64,000 nucleotides of DNA, from positions 62,001 to 126,000 of the forward strand of contig JADFSP010000002.1 in NCBI GenBank assembly GCA_022560695.1. The letters run 5' to 3'. Of the stretch, positions 18,808 through 25,815 are shown piece by piece (position 1 is the first letter of the stretch; each line of letters starts with the position of its first letter). The notes beneath the pieces are model-generated. The model did not search any database. It was not told the DNA's origin and was given only the letters and a program-made list of their open reading frames with translations. The position numbers and the translations under genes were made by a program. The stretch is from Pseudomonadota bacterium. Its GTDB lineage: Bacteria > Pseudomonadota > Gammaproteobacteria > Steroidobacterales > Woeseiaceae.

Positions 18808-20154
18808 TTGACTGAACGATACGATGTATTGGTAATTGGCGGCGGCAGTGGCGGACTCGCCCATGCGCAACGAGCGGCTGAGTATGGTGCGCGCGCCGCA
18901 GCGATCGAGTCCGGCGCGCTCGGCGGCACCTGCGTCAACGTCGGTTGCGTACCCAAAAAAGTGATGTGGTATGCGGCGCAGCATGCACATCATTTCGAAC
19001 ACGCGGCAGACTACGGTTTCGACCTCGACGTTCGCGGCCACGACTGGTCTGCACTGAAGACCCGTCGCGATGCCTACATAAAACGGCTGAACGGAATCTA
19101 CGCAAGCAATCTCGACAAACGTGGTGTCGATCATATCGTCGGTATTGGCAAGCTCACTGACGCACACACGGTCGTCGTCGGCGACGACGAATACCAGGCA
19201 GACCGCATTGTGATCGCGACCGGTGGCCGGCCGATCGTGCCGGACATTCCCGGTGCCGAATACGGCATTACGTCCGACGGGTTTTTCCAGCTGGATGAGC
19301 GGCCCGGTCGCGTGCTGGTTGCCGGCAGTGGCTACGTTGCGGTCGAACTGGCCGGTGTGTTCAACGGACTCGGTAGCCAGACGCAGGTTGTCGTTCGGAA
19401 GGACGGCATCATCCGCGGTTTCGACAAGATGCTCGGTTGCGAACTCATGTCGGCCATGCAGAAAAACGGCATCGCAATCGATACCGGGGTCGTGCCTGCC
19501 GCCGTCGAGAAGTCCGACGCGGGGCTTGTCATGACCAGTACCGATGGCCGCAGGTATGGACCGGTTGATTGCCTGCTCTGGGCCGTTGGGCGAGTGCCGA
19601 ACACGGCCGAGCTCGGCCTGGAGAAGGCCGGCGTTGACGTGGATGCCAATGGATTCGTACCCGTCGACAAATATCAATCGACCAACGTTGAGCACATTTT
19701 CGCGCTGGGCGATGTGACGGGCCGAGCGGCGCTGACTCCTGTGGCGATTGCTGCAGGCAGGCGGCTTGCGGATCGCTTGTACGGCGATATGGAGGGCCGC
19801 CATCTTGACTATCGGCTGATACCGACGGTCATATTCAGTCACCCGCCGATGGGCACGGTCGGACTGGATGAGGTGGCGGCTCGTGAAAAGTTCGGCGATT
19901 CGGTCAAGATCTACACGTCAGAATTCACGGCAATGTACTACGCTCTGGGCGGCAACGAGCAACGCACGATCATGAAGATGATTACGGCAGGTGATGAAGA
20001 GCGTGTCGTTGGATGTCACATCATCGGTGACGGTGCAGACGAAATGATGCAGGGGTTCGCCGTGGCGATTCGCATGGGTGCGACCAAAGCCGATTTCGAC
20101 AATACAGTCGCCATTCATCCGACCAGCGCCGAGGAACTTGTCACTATGCGGTGA
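18808..20154 (+). CDS. gor: Glutathione-disulfide reductase
   Basis: 448-residue FAD- and NADPH-dependent flavoprotein disulfide reductase keeping glutathione reduced. Shows the FAD-binding [16 protein letters not shown], the redox disulfide [13 protein letters not shown], the second FAD segment HIFALGDV and the C-terminal interface [10 protein letters not shown] with the catalytic His. Length fits E. coli Gor (450). The start is TTG 18808, supported by CAGGGAG at 18794-18800 with 7-nt spacing. Its 3' end overlaps the convergent aroE by 11 bp. Confidence 0.95.
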   Translation: MTERYDVLVIGGGSGGLAHAQRAAEYGARAAAIESGALGGTCVNVGCVPKKVMWYAAQHAHHFEHAADYGFDLDVRGHDWSALKTRRDAYIKRLNGIYASNLDKRGVDHIVGIGKLTDAHTVVVGDDEYQADRIVIATGGRPIVPDIPGAEYGITSDGFFQLDERPGRVLVAGSGYVAVELAGVFNGLGSQTQVVVRKDGIIRGFDKMLGCELMSAMQKNGIAIDTGVVPAAVEKSDAGLVMTSTDGRRYGPVDCLLWAVGRVPNTAELGLEKAGVDVDANGFVPVDKYQSTNVEHIFALGDVTGRAALTPVAIAAGRRLADRLYGDMEGRHLDYRLIPTVIFSHPPMGTVGLDEVAAREKFGDSVKIYTSEFTAMYYALGGNEQRTIMKMITAGDEERVVGCHIIGDGADEMMQGFAVAIRMGATKADFDNTVAIHPTSAEELVTMR

Positions 20155-20983
20155 TGGAGATTTGCTTGAGAACAGGTGCTGTATCGGGACGCACGCCGCG
20201 CCAGATGTGAAACGACTCGGCCGCCTGTTCAACGAGCATGCCCCAGCCCATGACCGAACGTGCCGCACCGTTTTCGCGCGCCCAGACACTGAATGGCGTC
20301 GGCTTGAAGCCGTATGAGAGGTCATAGCAAAACGTTTTTTTCGATACAGCCGCTTGCGGATAGGGTGGCGTCTCACCGCGAAAGCCGGCCGACGTTGCAT
20401 TGATGATCAGGTCGAAGGGTTCGGCAACCGGCACAGCATTGAAACGACACGCCGATACATGGCCGAGGTCCTCGAAACGCTCAACCAGCGCCTGTGCCTT
20501 GTCGAGCGTCCTGTTGGCGATCAGCAGCGACTTCGGCTGCATTTCGAGAAGCGGGCTCACGATGCCTCGCGTCGCGCCGCCGGCGCCGAGTATGAGCACA
20601 TCGGCGCCTTCCAGGTTTACACCGAGGTTAACGACCAGGTCGCGTAACAGGCCTATGCCGTCGGTATTGTCGCCGGCAATCTCTCCATCCTGAAACGTGA
20701 GCGTGTTGGTCGCGCCGGCGGCCCGCGCCCGCGCGCTCATCTGATCGACGAATCGACAGACTTCGCGCTTGTGCGGCACCGTGATATTAAGACCCCTGCC
20801 TCCCGTGCGTTGAAACTGGCGGATTGCCTGCTCGAGCTTGTCCGGGCTGACCTGCAGTAGTTCATATTGCAGAACTTGCGCGGTCTGAGCGGCAAACAGG
20901 CGGTGAATGATCGGCGACCGGCTGTGAGAAACGGGGTGGCCCATCACGCCATAACGGTCGATGGTTGCCGTATCAGTGGCCAC
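20144..20983 (-). CDS. aroE: Shikimate dehydrogenase
   Basis: 279-residue NADPH enzyme reducing 3-dehydroshikimate to shikimate in the chorismate pathway. Substrate-site motifs: [12 protein letters not shown] near the N-terminus, ITVPHKREV with the catalytic Lys, and [11 protein letters not shown] with the catalytic Asp; the NADP loop is [13 protein letters not shown]. Length is normal (272 in E. coli). hemB lies 118 bp upstream on the same strand. The 3' end overlaps gor tail to tail. Confidence 0.96.
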   Translation of the reverse strand: MATDTATIDRYGVMGHPVSHSRSPIIHRLFAAQTAQVLQYELLQVSPDKLEQAIRQFQRTGGRGLNITVPHKREVCRFVDQMSARARAAGATNTLTFQDGEIAGDNTDGIGLLRDLVVNLGVNLEGADVLILGAGGATRGIVSPLLEMQPKSLLIANRTLDKAQALVERFEDLGHVSACRFNAVPVAEPFDLIINATSAGFRGETPPYPQAAVSKKTFCYDLSYGFKPTPFSVWARENGAARSVMGWGMLVEQAAESFHIWRGVRPDTAPVLKQISITA

Positions 20984-21101
20984 GGCAGCTCATCCTGTTC
21001 GTCGAACGCCAACTTGCCTGCCTGCTGACCAAGACCTGCATTCACCCCTTGAAACGCATTCTCATCGTTGCATACGGAAGCCCGTCTTGTACCCAGTATA
21101 C

Positions 21102-22109
21102 CTACTCGGCCAGCCAGCGAGCGGCGTCGAGCGCATAGTACGTCAGGATTGCGCTGGCGCCGGCACGCTTGATACACAACAACGACTCGAGTACGGCCCC
21201 ACGCTCGTCAAGCCAACCGTGCTCGGCAGCCGCTTTGAGCATCGCGTATTCGCCGCTGACCTGGTAAGCAAAAATCGGTACGTTGAACGTCTCGCGGACA
21301 CGCCGGACGACATCGAGATAGGGCATCGCCGGCTTGACCATGACGATGTCGGCGCCCTCATCGAGATCGAGCGCGATCTCGCGCATTGCCTCCGCGCTAT
21401 TCGAAGGGTCCATCTGGTACGTCGACTTGTCTGCGCCGGCGAGGTTCGTTGCCGACCCGACCGCATCTCTGAACGGGCCATAGAAACACGACGCGTACTT
21501 CGCGGCGTAGGCGAGGATCAGTGTGTTGTGGTAAGCGGCGGCTTCGAGTTCCTTGCGAATGGCGCCGACTCGGCCGTCCATCATGTCGGACGGCGCGACG
21601 ATGTCGGCGCCGGCTGCCGCTTGCGAGACAGCCTGACGCGCCAGCATCGCAACGGTCTCGTCGTTCAACACGTAGCCCGAGGCATCGACGATGCCGTCCT
21701 GACCATGGGTCGTGTACGGATCGAGCGCGACGTCAGTGATGACGATCAGGTCGGGGTGGGCGTCTTTGATCGTTTTGACCGCGCGCTGTACGAGGCCATC
21801 GGGGTTGGTACACTCGCTGCCATCGAGGCTTTTCTGCGCCTCGTCGATGACCGGGAACAAGGCGATCGCAGGAATGCCGAGCGTTACGGCCTCGGCCAGT
21901 TCGCCGAGTATGCCATCGACGCTGCGTCGCTGAATGCCGGGCATCGACGCGACGGCCTCGGCACGATTTTCGCCATCGAGCACGAAAAGCGGGTAAATTA
22001 GATCCGCGCAGCTGAGCCCGGTCTCTGCGATCAGGCTTCTGAGGGCGGCGGTCCGGCGGCCGCGGCGTAGCCGGATCTGCGGGAACTGACCGGGGTGATG
22101 TGTACTCAT
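21102..22109 (-). CDS. hemB: Delta-aminolevulinic acid dehydratase (porphobilinogen synthase)
   Basis: 335-residue enzyme condensing two 5-aminolevulinate molecules to porphobilinogen, the second common step of tetrapyrrole synthesis. Schiff-base lysines lie in YAAKYASCFYGP and VMVKPAMPYLD; RMRRLR-like RLRRGRRTAALR is at the N-terminus. It lacks the Cys-rich zinc cluster of the yeast-type enzyme at the usual place (the segment reads ALDPYTTHGQDG), so it belongs to the Mg/K-type class. ATG 22109 fits the family; an upstream extension would translate a short A+T-rich triplication (22115-22139, unit ATAAACAGA). hemF and hemH are also in this window but at separate loci. Confidence 0.96.
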   Translation of the reverse strand: MSTHHPGQFPQIRLRRGRRTAALRSLIAETGLSCADLIYPLFVLDGENRAEAVASMPGIQRRSVDGILGELAEAVTLGIPAIALFPVIDEAQKSLDGSECTNPDGLVQRAVKTIKDAHPDLIVITDVALDPYTTHGQDGIVDASGYVLNDETVAMLARQAVSQAAAGADIVAPSDMMDGRVGAIRKELEAAAYHNTLILAYAAKYASCFYGPFRDAVGSATNLAGADKSTYQMDPSNSAEAMREIALDLDEGADIVMVKPAMPYLDVVRRVRETFNVPIFAYQVSGEYAMLKAAAEHGWLDERGAVLESLLCIKRAGASAILTYYALDAARWLAE

Positions 22110-22171
22110 AGCAAAACAGAATAAACAGAATAAACAGAAGATTTTTCGATTTTCCCTGTATTTAGGGCGGG

Positions 22172-22200
22172 TTTCCACGCCTTATTTACGGATTTCCACG
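22172..22200. promoter_or_regulatory. Direct repeats upstream of the ECF sigma gene
   Basis: TTTCCACG occurs at 22172-22179 and again at 22193-22200, 21 bp apart, 39 bp before the ECF start codon. Two turns of the helix apart suits a dimeric regulator, or one copy could act as an ECF-type -35 element for autoregulation. Both ideas are guesses. Confidence 0.25.
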
Positions 22201-22238
22201 AATCAGTAATAAATACGACACGGGGTGGGTCATCTCGT

Positions 22239-22751
22239 ATGAATAGCGGCAATGCTGCGCTTGAGCGGCGACGGAGATTTGACGAACTTGTGGGCGTATT
22301 CCACCAGGATATGTACCGCTACGCTGTCTGGCTCAGCCGCGACAGGTCGATTGCAGAGGACGTTGTTCAGGAAGCGCTGCTGAGGTCGTGGAAATCGCTG
22401 GATGCATTACGCGAAGACGGGGCTGCCAAGCATTGGTTGCTGACGATAGTACGACGCGAAAATGCGCGCTATTTCGAGCGTCGCCGTCTCGAGACCGTCG
22501 ATGTCGATGACCTGACGCCCTCGCAGGAGGCGCTGTTGGCAGAGACGCCGGACGACAAGCTCGACGATATGCGCGAGGCGATTTACGAGCTCAACGACGA
22601 TTATCGCGAACCGCTGGTGCTGCAGGTCCTGATGGGCTACAGCACGGGCGAGATTGGCGAACTGATGGGGCTCAAGCAAGGCGCGGTGCTGACACGACTG
22701 CATCGTGCGCGGCTGAAGCTCCGGAATTCAATGCAAGACAAGGTCGTGTGA
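22239..22751 (+). CDS. ECF-type RNA polymerase sigma factor
   Basis: 170-residue group IV sigma factor. Region 2 spans about residues 14-80 (FHQDMYRYAVWLSRDRSIAEDVVQEALLRSW in pieces, with the DVVQE core-binding motif); region 4 spans about 115-165 (LNDDYREPLVLQVLMGYS, then the helix-turn-helix TGEIGELMGLKQGAVLTRLHRAR). It would redirect RNA polymerase to stress promoters. The gene 32 bp downstream encodes a zinc-type anti-sigma protein, and the next a metal-binding-type secreted peptide, so a metal- or redox-triggered regulon is likely. Confidence 0.92.
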   Translation: MNSGNAALERRRRFDELVGVFHQDMYRYAVWLSRDRSIAEDVVQEALLRSWKSLDALREDGAAKHWLLTIVRRENARYFERRRLETVDVDDLTPSQEALLAETPDDKLDDMREAIYELNDDYREPLVLQVLMGYSTGEIGELMGLKQGAVLTRLHRARLKLRNSMQDKVV

Positions 22752-22782
22752 AGGCGACCGATGAAGAAGATATGAAGAAGAT

Positions 22783-23493
22783 ATGATGAATTGCGAAGAA
22801 TTTGAACAGGCGATTGCAGCGGATCCGTCATTTGGTGGCGGTGCCGCACACCTGTTGCAATGCTCTTCGTGCAAGGCGTTTCGTGCCGAGATGCAGGCGC
22901 TCGATCGGCAGATCGGCGAAGCGCTGCAAATCAGCGTGCCCAAATTGCAGATCCCCGACCTCCCCGAACTCGATTCGGGAAATGTCGTCACAATGGCGGG
23001 GCGCCGATTCACGACGCCGACATGGTTTGCGATGGCGGCAACGATTGTAATTGCCGCAGTCCTCGGCATGCGGATGCTTGGCAACAGCGTGATTTACCCT
23101 TCGCTTGCCGAGGAGGTCGTCGCGCACCTCGATCATGAGCGTTATTCGTTGCGCGTCAGCGACGAGGCCGTAAGTGACAGCAAGCTGGCGAGCGTTGTGC
23201 CGGCGGACATTGCGCAACTGAATCACAGCGCCGGACTGATCACGTACGCGCGGAGTTGCACAATCAACGGCAACACTGTGCCGCACCTCGTCATCCAGGG
23301 TGAACGAGGACCGGTAACGATTTTGTTGTTGCCGGATGAAATGATTTCGAAGGCCATTCCGCTGAATGGCGAAAACATCAAAGGCGTCATCCTGCCGGTC
23401 GGCAGCGGCAGCATCGCGATCATTGGTGTACGTGATGAACGCCTGGAAGAAATTCGAAAGAGCGTGGTGAATTCGGTGATGTGGAGCACGTGA
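22783..23493 (+). CDS. Anti-sigma factor, membrane-anchored with ZAS motif
   Basis: 236-residue protein. The N-terminus has the zinc-binding anti-sigma signature H-x3-C-x2-C (His23, Cys27, Cys30 in HLLQCSSC); a single membrane helix follows at about residues 79-97 (WFAMAATIVIAAVLGMRML); the rest is periplasmic and resembles DUF3379-type proteins found beside ECF sigma genes. Expected to hold the ECF factor at the membrane until a signal, thiol oxidation or metal, releases it. Two adjacent ATGs (22783 and 22786) could start it; a GA-rich tract precedes them. Part of a tight three-gene set with the sigma factor and the repeat protein. Confidence 0.8.
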   Translation: MMNCEEFEQAIAADPSFGGGAAHLLQCSSCKAFRAEMQALDRQIGEALQISVPKLQIPDLPELDSGNVVTMAGRRFTTPTWFAMAATIVIAAVLGMRMLGNSVIYPSLAEEVVAHLDHERYSLRVSDEAVSDSKLASVVPADIAQLNHSAGLITYARSCTINGNTVPHLVIQGERGPVTILLLPDEMISKAIPLNGENIKGVILPVGSGSIAIIGVRDERLEEIRKSVVNSVMWST

Positions 23494-23558
23494 TGTTCCC
23501 ACAAAGCTGAGAATCAAATGCCCGGACGTGGGCAGACAACCCTAGTAGGAGAGAGAAG

Positions 23559-23990
23559 ATGTCAGACAAGAAAGTACTAAAACCCGTTGCGTTGGCCGTA
23601 GGTGCTGCACTGGTCAGTTCGTTCGCATTGGGCGGTATTGCAGCTGCCGATACGACGGACAGCCCGTTCGAAATGTCATCGCTCAGCGTGGGCTACATGC
23701 TCGGCGCCGGTGAAGGCTCTTGTGGCGGCGACAAGGAAGGCAAGGGCGACGAAGGCTCTTGTGGCGGCGACAAAAAAGGTGAAGGTTCCTGTGGTGGCGA
23801 CAAGGACGGCATGGGCGACAAGGAAGGCGAAGGCTCTTGTGGCGGCGACAAGGAAGGCGAAGGCTCTTGTGGCGGCGACAAGGATAGTGAAGGTTCTTGC
23901 GGCGGCGACAAGGATGCAGAAGGTTCCTGCGGCGACGACAAGGATGCAGAAGGCAAGTGCGGTGAAGGTTCTTGCGGTGGTTCGGTCTAA
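23559..23990 (+). CDS. HvfA-like Cys-repeat RiPP metallophore precursor
   Basis: 143-residue secreted protein. Signal peptide is MSDKKVLKPVALAVGAALV to about Ala30; then DSPFEMSSLSVGYML, which resembles the region before the repeats in HvfA-type precursors; then nine E-G-x-C-G units (Cys 55, 68, 78, 94, 104, 114, 124, 134, 139), eight EGSCG and one EGKCG, separated by acidic/Lys linkers such as GDKEG. Every Cys of the protein is in a unit. Known HvfA proteins carry EGKCG units in which MNIO enzymes (HvfB, DUF692, with HvfC) turn Cys into copper-binding oxazolone/thioamide. No such enzyme is in this window. AGGAGAGAG at 23541-23549 is a good ribosome binding site. The link to HvfA is by motif, not alignment. 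Confidence 0.72.
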   Translation: MSDKKVLKPVALAVGAALVSSFALGGIAAADTTDSPFEMSSLSVGYMLGAGEGSCGGDKEGKGDEGSCGGDKKGEGSCGGDKDGMGDKEGEGSCGGDKEGEGSCGGDKDSEGSCGGDKDAEGSCGDDKDAEGKCGEGSCGGSV

Positions 23991-24024
23991 GCGACTGACT
24001 GCTGTGTGAAGCATCTACGCAGAC

Positions 24025-24053
24025 AAGCCCGCGCTTCATGCGCGGGCTTTTTT
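24025..24053 (+). terminator. Rho-independent terminator after the HvfA-like gene
   Basis: Stem AAGCCCGCGC (24025-24034) and GCGCGGGCTT (24040-24049), 5-nt loop TTCAT, six-T run at 24048-24053. Textbook terminator closing the sigma/anti-sigma/repeat-protein unit. The 200 bp from here to the tag gene show nothing else I can support. Confidence 0.93.
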
Positions 24054-24249
24054 CGTTGTGCGCGCGGGAACGCCTTGAGGCGCGATTTTCAGCCGGTCAC
24101 GGCCCGCATGGCAGGAACGACTTGGGTCACGGCATTCTGGCCATATCATTGAAAATTGCGGGCTGCGCACAGCAAAGCAAGCTGCTAGTGTCCTGTCGCG
24201 TAAGTTCGCACAGTATTGCGAACTGAAGAGTAAGCTTTGAGGGCCTTGC

Positions 24250-24846
24250 ATGACCGGATCAGTAACGCGATGCAAATGGGCGGAAGGTGTCAGCCTCGGG
24301 TACATCGAGTACCACGACAAAGAGTGGGGAGTGCCCGTATTCGATGATCGGGTGCAATTCGAGTTTCTGACTCTCGAGGGTGCGCAGGCCGGCCTCAGCT
24401 GGTCCACGATACTCAACAAGCGTGAGGGCTATCGGCAGGCATTTGCCGATTTTGATCTGGAGAAGGTGGCTCGTTTCACGGAGAAGCGTCTCGAGAAGCT
24501 ATTGCAGAACCCCGCGATCGTGAGAAACCGGCTCAAGGTTCAGTCGACCGTGACCAACGCGAAAGCGTTTCTCGAAATCCAGAAAGAGTTCGGCAGCTTC
24601 AGCAAGTACCTTTGGGCCTTTGTGGACGGACGTCCCGTACAGAACAAGTTCAAGAAAGACAGCGACGTGCCGGCAACCTCGGCGGTGTCCGACACGATCA
24701 GCAAGGACTTGAAAAAACGGGGATTCAAGTTCGTCGGCAGCACCATCATCTATGCTCACATGCAGGCGACGGGTCTTGTCAATGACCATGTCCTCGGATG
24801 CTTTCGCTACAAGCCATGCGTGGCCCTGGCGAAGAAGAAACGCTGA
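24250..24846 (+). CDS. tag: DNA-3-methyladenine glycosylase I
   Basis: 198-residue HhH-superfamily glycosylase removing 3-methyladenine from alkylated DNA. The family pattern is clear: N-terminal RCKWAEG with a zinc Cys, EYHDKEWGVP with a zinc His, FEFLTLEGAQAGLSWSTIL with the base-recognition Glu and Trp, GFKFVGSTIIYAHMQATG, and the C-terminal zinc pair in NDHVLGC. Length is typical (187 in E. coli). It stands alone between a terminator and a membrane-protein gene. Confidence 0.95.
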   Translation: MTGSVTRCKWAEGVSLGYIEYHDKEWGVPVFDDRVQFEFLTLEGAQAGLSWSTILNKREGYRQAFADFDLEKVARFTEKRLEKLLQNPAIVRNRLKVQSTVTNAKAFLEIQKEFGSFSKYLWAFVDGRPVQNKFKKDSDVPATSAVSDTISKDLKKRGFKFVGSTIIYAHMQATGLVNDHVLGCFRYKPCVALAKKKR

Positions 24847-24939
24847 CAGGGCAGTCCTGAATATCACGGCTTGCAAATTCTAAAAGTCAGGTGGATCATC
24901 GGACGTCCCGCAAGGCGATTGGAAAAAAAGGGAAACGCA

Positions 24940-25380
24940 ATGTCCGATGAACTGAACGCCGCACCGACCACAACGTTTTGGGTTGTCGGCGGCGCCGCGC
25001 TGATCTGGAATCTGCTCGGGTTATTCCTTTACTACATGCAGGTGACCGCGACTCCGGATAGTTTGGCAGCGGTCTATAACGACGCTGAGATTGCATTCAT
25101 CACGGCAACGCCTGCCTGGGCGACCTCGGCGTATGCGATCGCTGTCGTCACGGGAGTGGCTGGCAGTCTGTTCCTGTTGCTGCGCAGATCCTGGGCCGTC
25201 CCGATGTTCATGACTTCACTGGCCGGCATCGTCGTGCAGAACGGGTACGCGTTCTTGCTCGCGGGTGGGTTCGACGTATGGGGCATGCAGGCAATCGTGC
25301 TGCCCACTATCGTGACGGCAATTGCGGTTGCGCTCATCTGGTATTCCCGCCGTGCAAAGTACAGGAAATGGATTAGCTAG
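24940..25380 (+). CDS. Conserved four-helix membrane protein
   Basis: 146-residue protein with four predicted membrane helices: FWVVGGAALIWNLLGLFLYY (about 12-31), AYAIAVVTGVAGSLFLLL, FMTSLAGIVVQNGYAFLLAG split by a loop, and IVLPTIVTAIAVALIWYS. It ends in a basic tail. The pattern (FWxxGxxALIWNLxG, PAWATSAYAIAV) recurs in a family of small bacterial membrane proteins, sometimes called sugar transporters without evidence. ATG 24940 has GGGAAA-type purines upstream and removes a non-hydrophobic extension. Converges with the DoxX-like gene, 2 bp between stop codons. Confidence 0.65.
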   Translation: MSDELNAAPTTTFWVVGGAALIWNLLGLFLYYMQVTATPDSLAAVYNDAEIAFITATPAWATSAYAIAVVTGVAGSLFLLLRRSWAVPMFMTSLAGIVVQNGYAFLLAGGFDVWGMQAIVLPTIVTAIAVALIWYSRRAKYRKWIS

Positions 25381-25382
25381 CG

Positions 25383-25757
25383 TCAGAGCTCAGCCGCGCG
25401 AGCCGTGTCCGTGACGGACACGGCTCGTGTGGTCTCCCTTATGACGATTCCTGCCATGACGACAGGTAAAATGGAGAAAAAACCGAATCCGATTTTTCCG
25501 GCCATAAAGACAATGAGGGCGGAGATACAAAATGTGGTCGCCAGTATTATTGCGCCGGTCGTTCTTGTTTTTCCGAATACAAGTAAAATGCCCGCGGCCA
25601 GCTGTGCCACTCCAAACAAAATAATCGTGTTCGCGCTATACCCCATTTCATCCTGAAAGAATTCCATTTCCTGCGGAATTTGCATGAACTTCGATATCCC
25701 GGAGGATAAACCCAAGAGAATCACTAAAATCAAATTCACGGTTTTTAACAGTTTCAT
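25383..25757 (-). CDS. DoxX-like membrane protein
   Basis: 124-residue protein with four hydrophobic segments: LILVILLGLSSGISKFMQ, IILFGVAQLAAGILLVFG, AIILATTFCISALIVFMA and FSILPVVMAGIVI. Length, spacing and the GxSKF-like motif after helix one fit DoxX/SURF4-type proteins, whose biochemical role is poorly defined. Hvf copper loci often carry a DoxX protein (HvfD), but this one is 1.4 kb from the HvfA-like gene and on the other strand, so a link is speculative. The gene lies downstream of the subtilase on the same strand, 58 bp apart. Confidence 0.65.
   Translation of the reverse strand: MKLLKTVNLILVILLGLSSGISKFMQIPQEMEFFQDEMGYSANTIILFGVAQLAAGILLVFGKTRTTGAIILATTFCISALIVFMAGKIGFGFFSILPVVMAGIVIRETTRAVSVTDTARAAEL
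25399..25427. repeat. 29-bp near-perfect palindrome inside a gene end
   Basis: Arms CGAGCCGTGTCCGT (25399-25412) and ACGGACACGGCTCG (25414-25427) around a single G. It covers codons near the end of the DoxX-like gene, just past the convergent stop of the membrane-protein gene. No T-run follows on either strand, so it is not a standard terminator, but it could act as a bidirectional hairpin. Confidence 0.6.
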
Positions 25758-25815
25758 TCTTGTCTCAAATGCCCGGGGTGTTTTTACGAGAGTCTCGTTT
25801 GAGTGGCGGCTTCCT

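Noticed and set aside
18717-18956. Longer N-terminus of prlC
   Set aside because: Runs into the divergent gor gene; E. coli length fits ATG 18716.
20961-22001. 346-codon plus-strand frame
   Set aside because: Antisense to hemB, which has full conserved motifs; the translation matches nothing.
22110-22178. N-terminal extension of hemB
   Set aside because: It translates the ATAAACAGA triplication into a CLFCLF-like stretch; the family begins at ATG 22109.
23700-23985. CRISPR-like short repeat array
   Set aside because: The repeats are in frame, encode EGSCG units with a signal peptide, and vary at codon third positions; no spacers.
23676-24039. Minus-strand open frames of 87-118 codons
   Set aside because: Created by the periodic repeat of the Cys-repeat gene; low-complexity translations and no ribosome binding site.
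24038-24226. 62-codon plus-strand frame
   Set aside because: Starts inside the terminator region, no ribosome binding site, no recognisable pattern.
25383-25757. DoxX-like gene as HvfD of an hvf operon
   Set aside because: Opposite strand and 1.4 kb away from the HvfA-like gene, with tag and another gene between.
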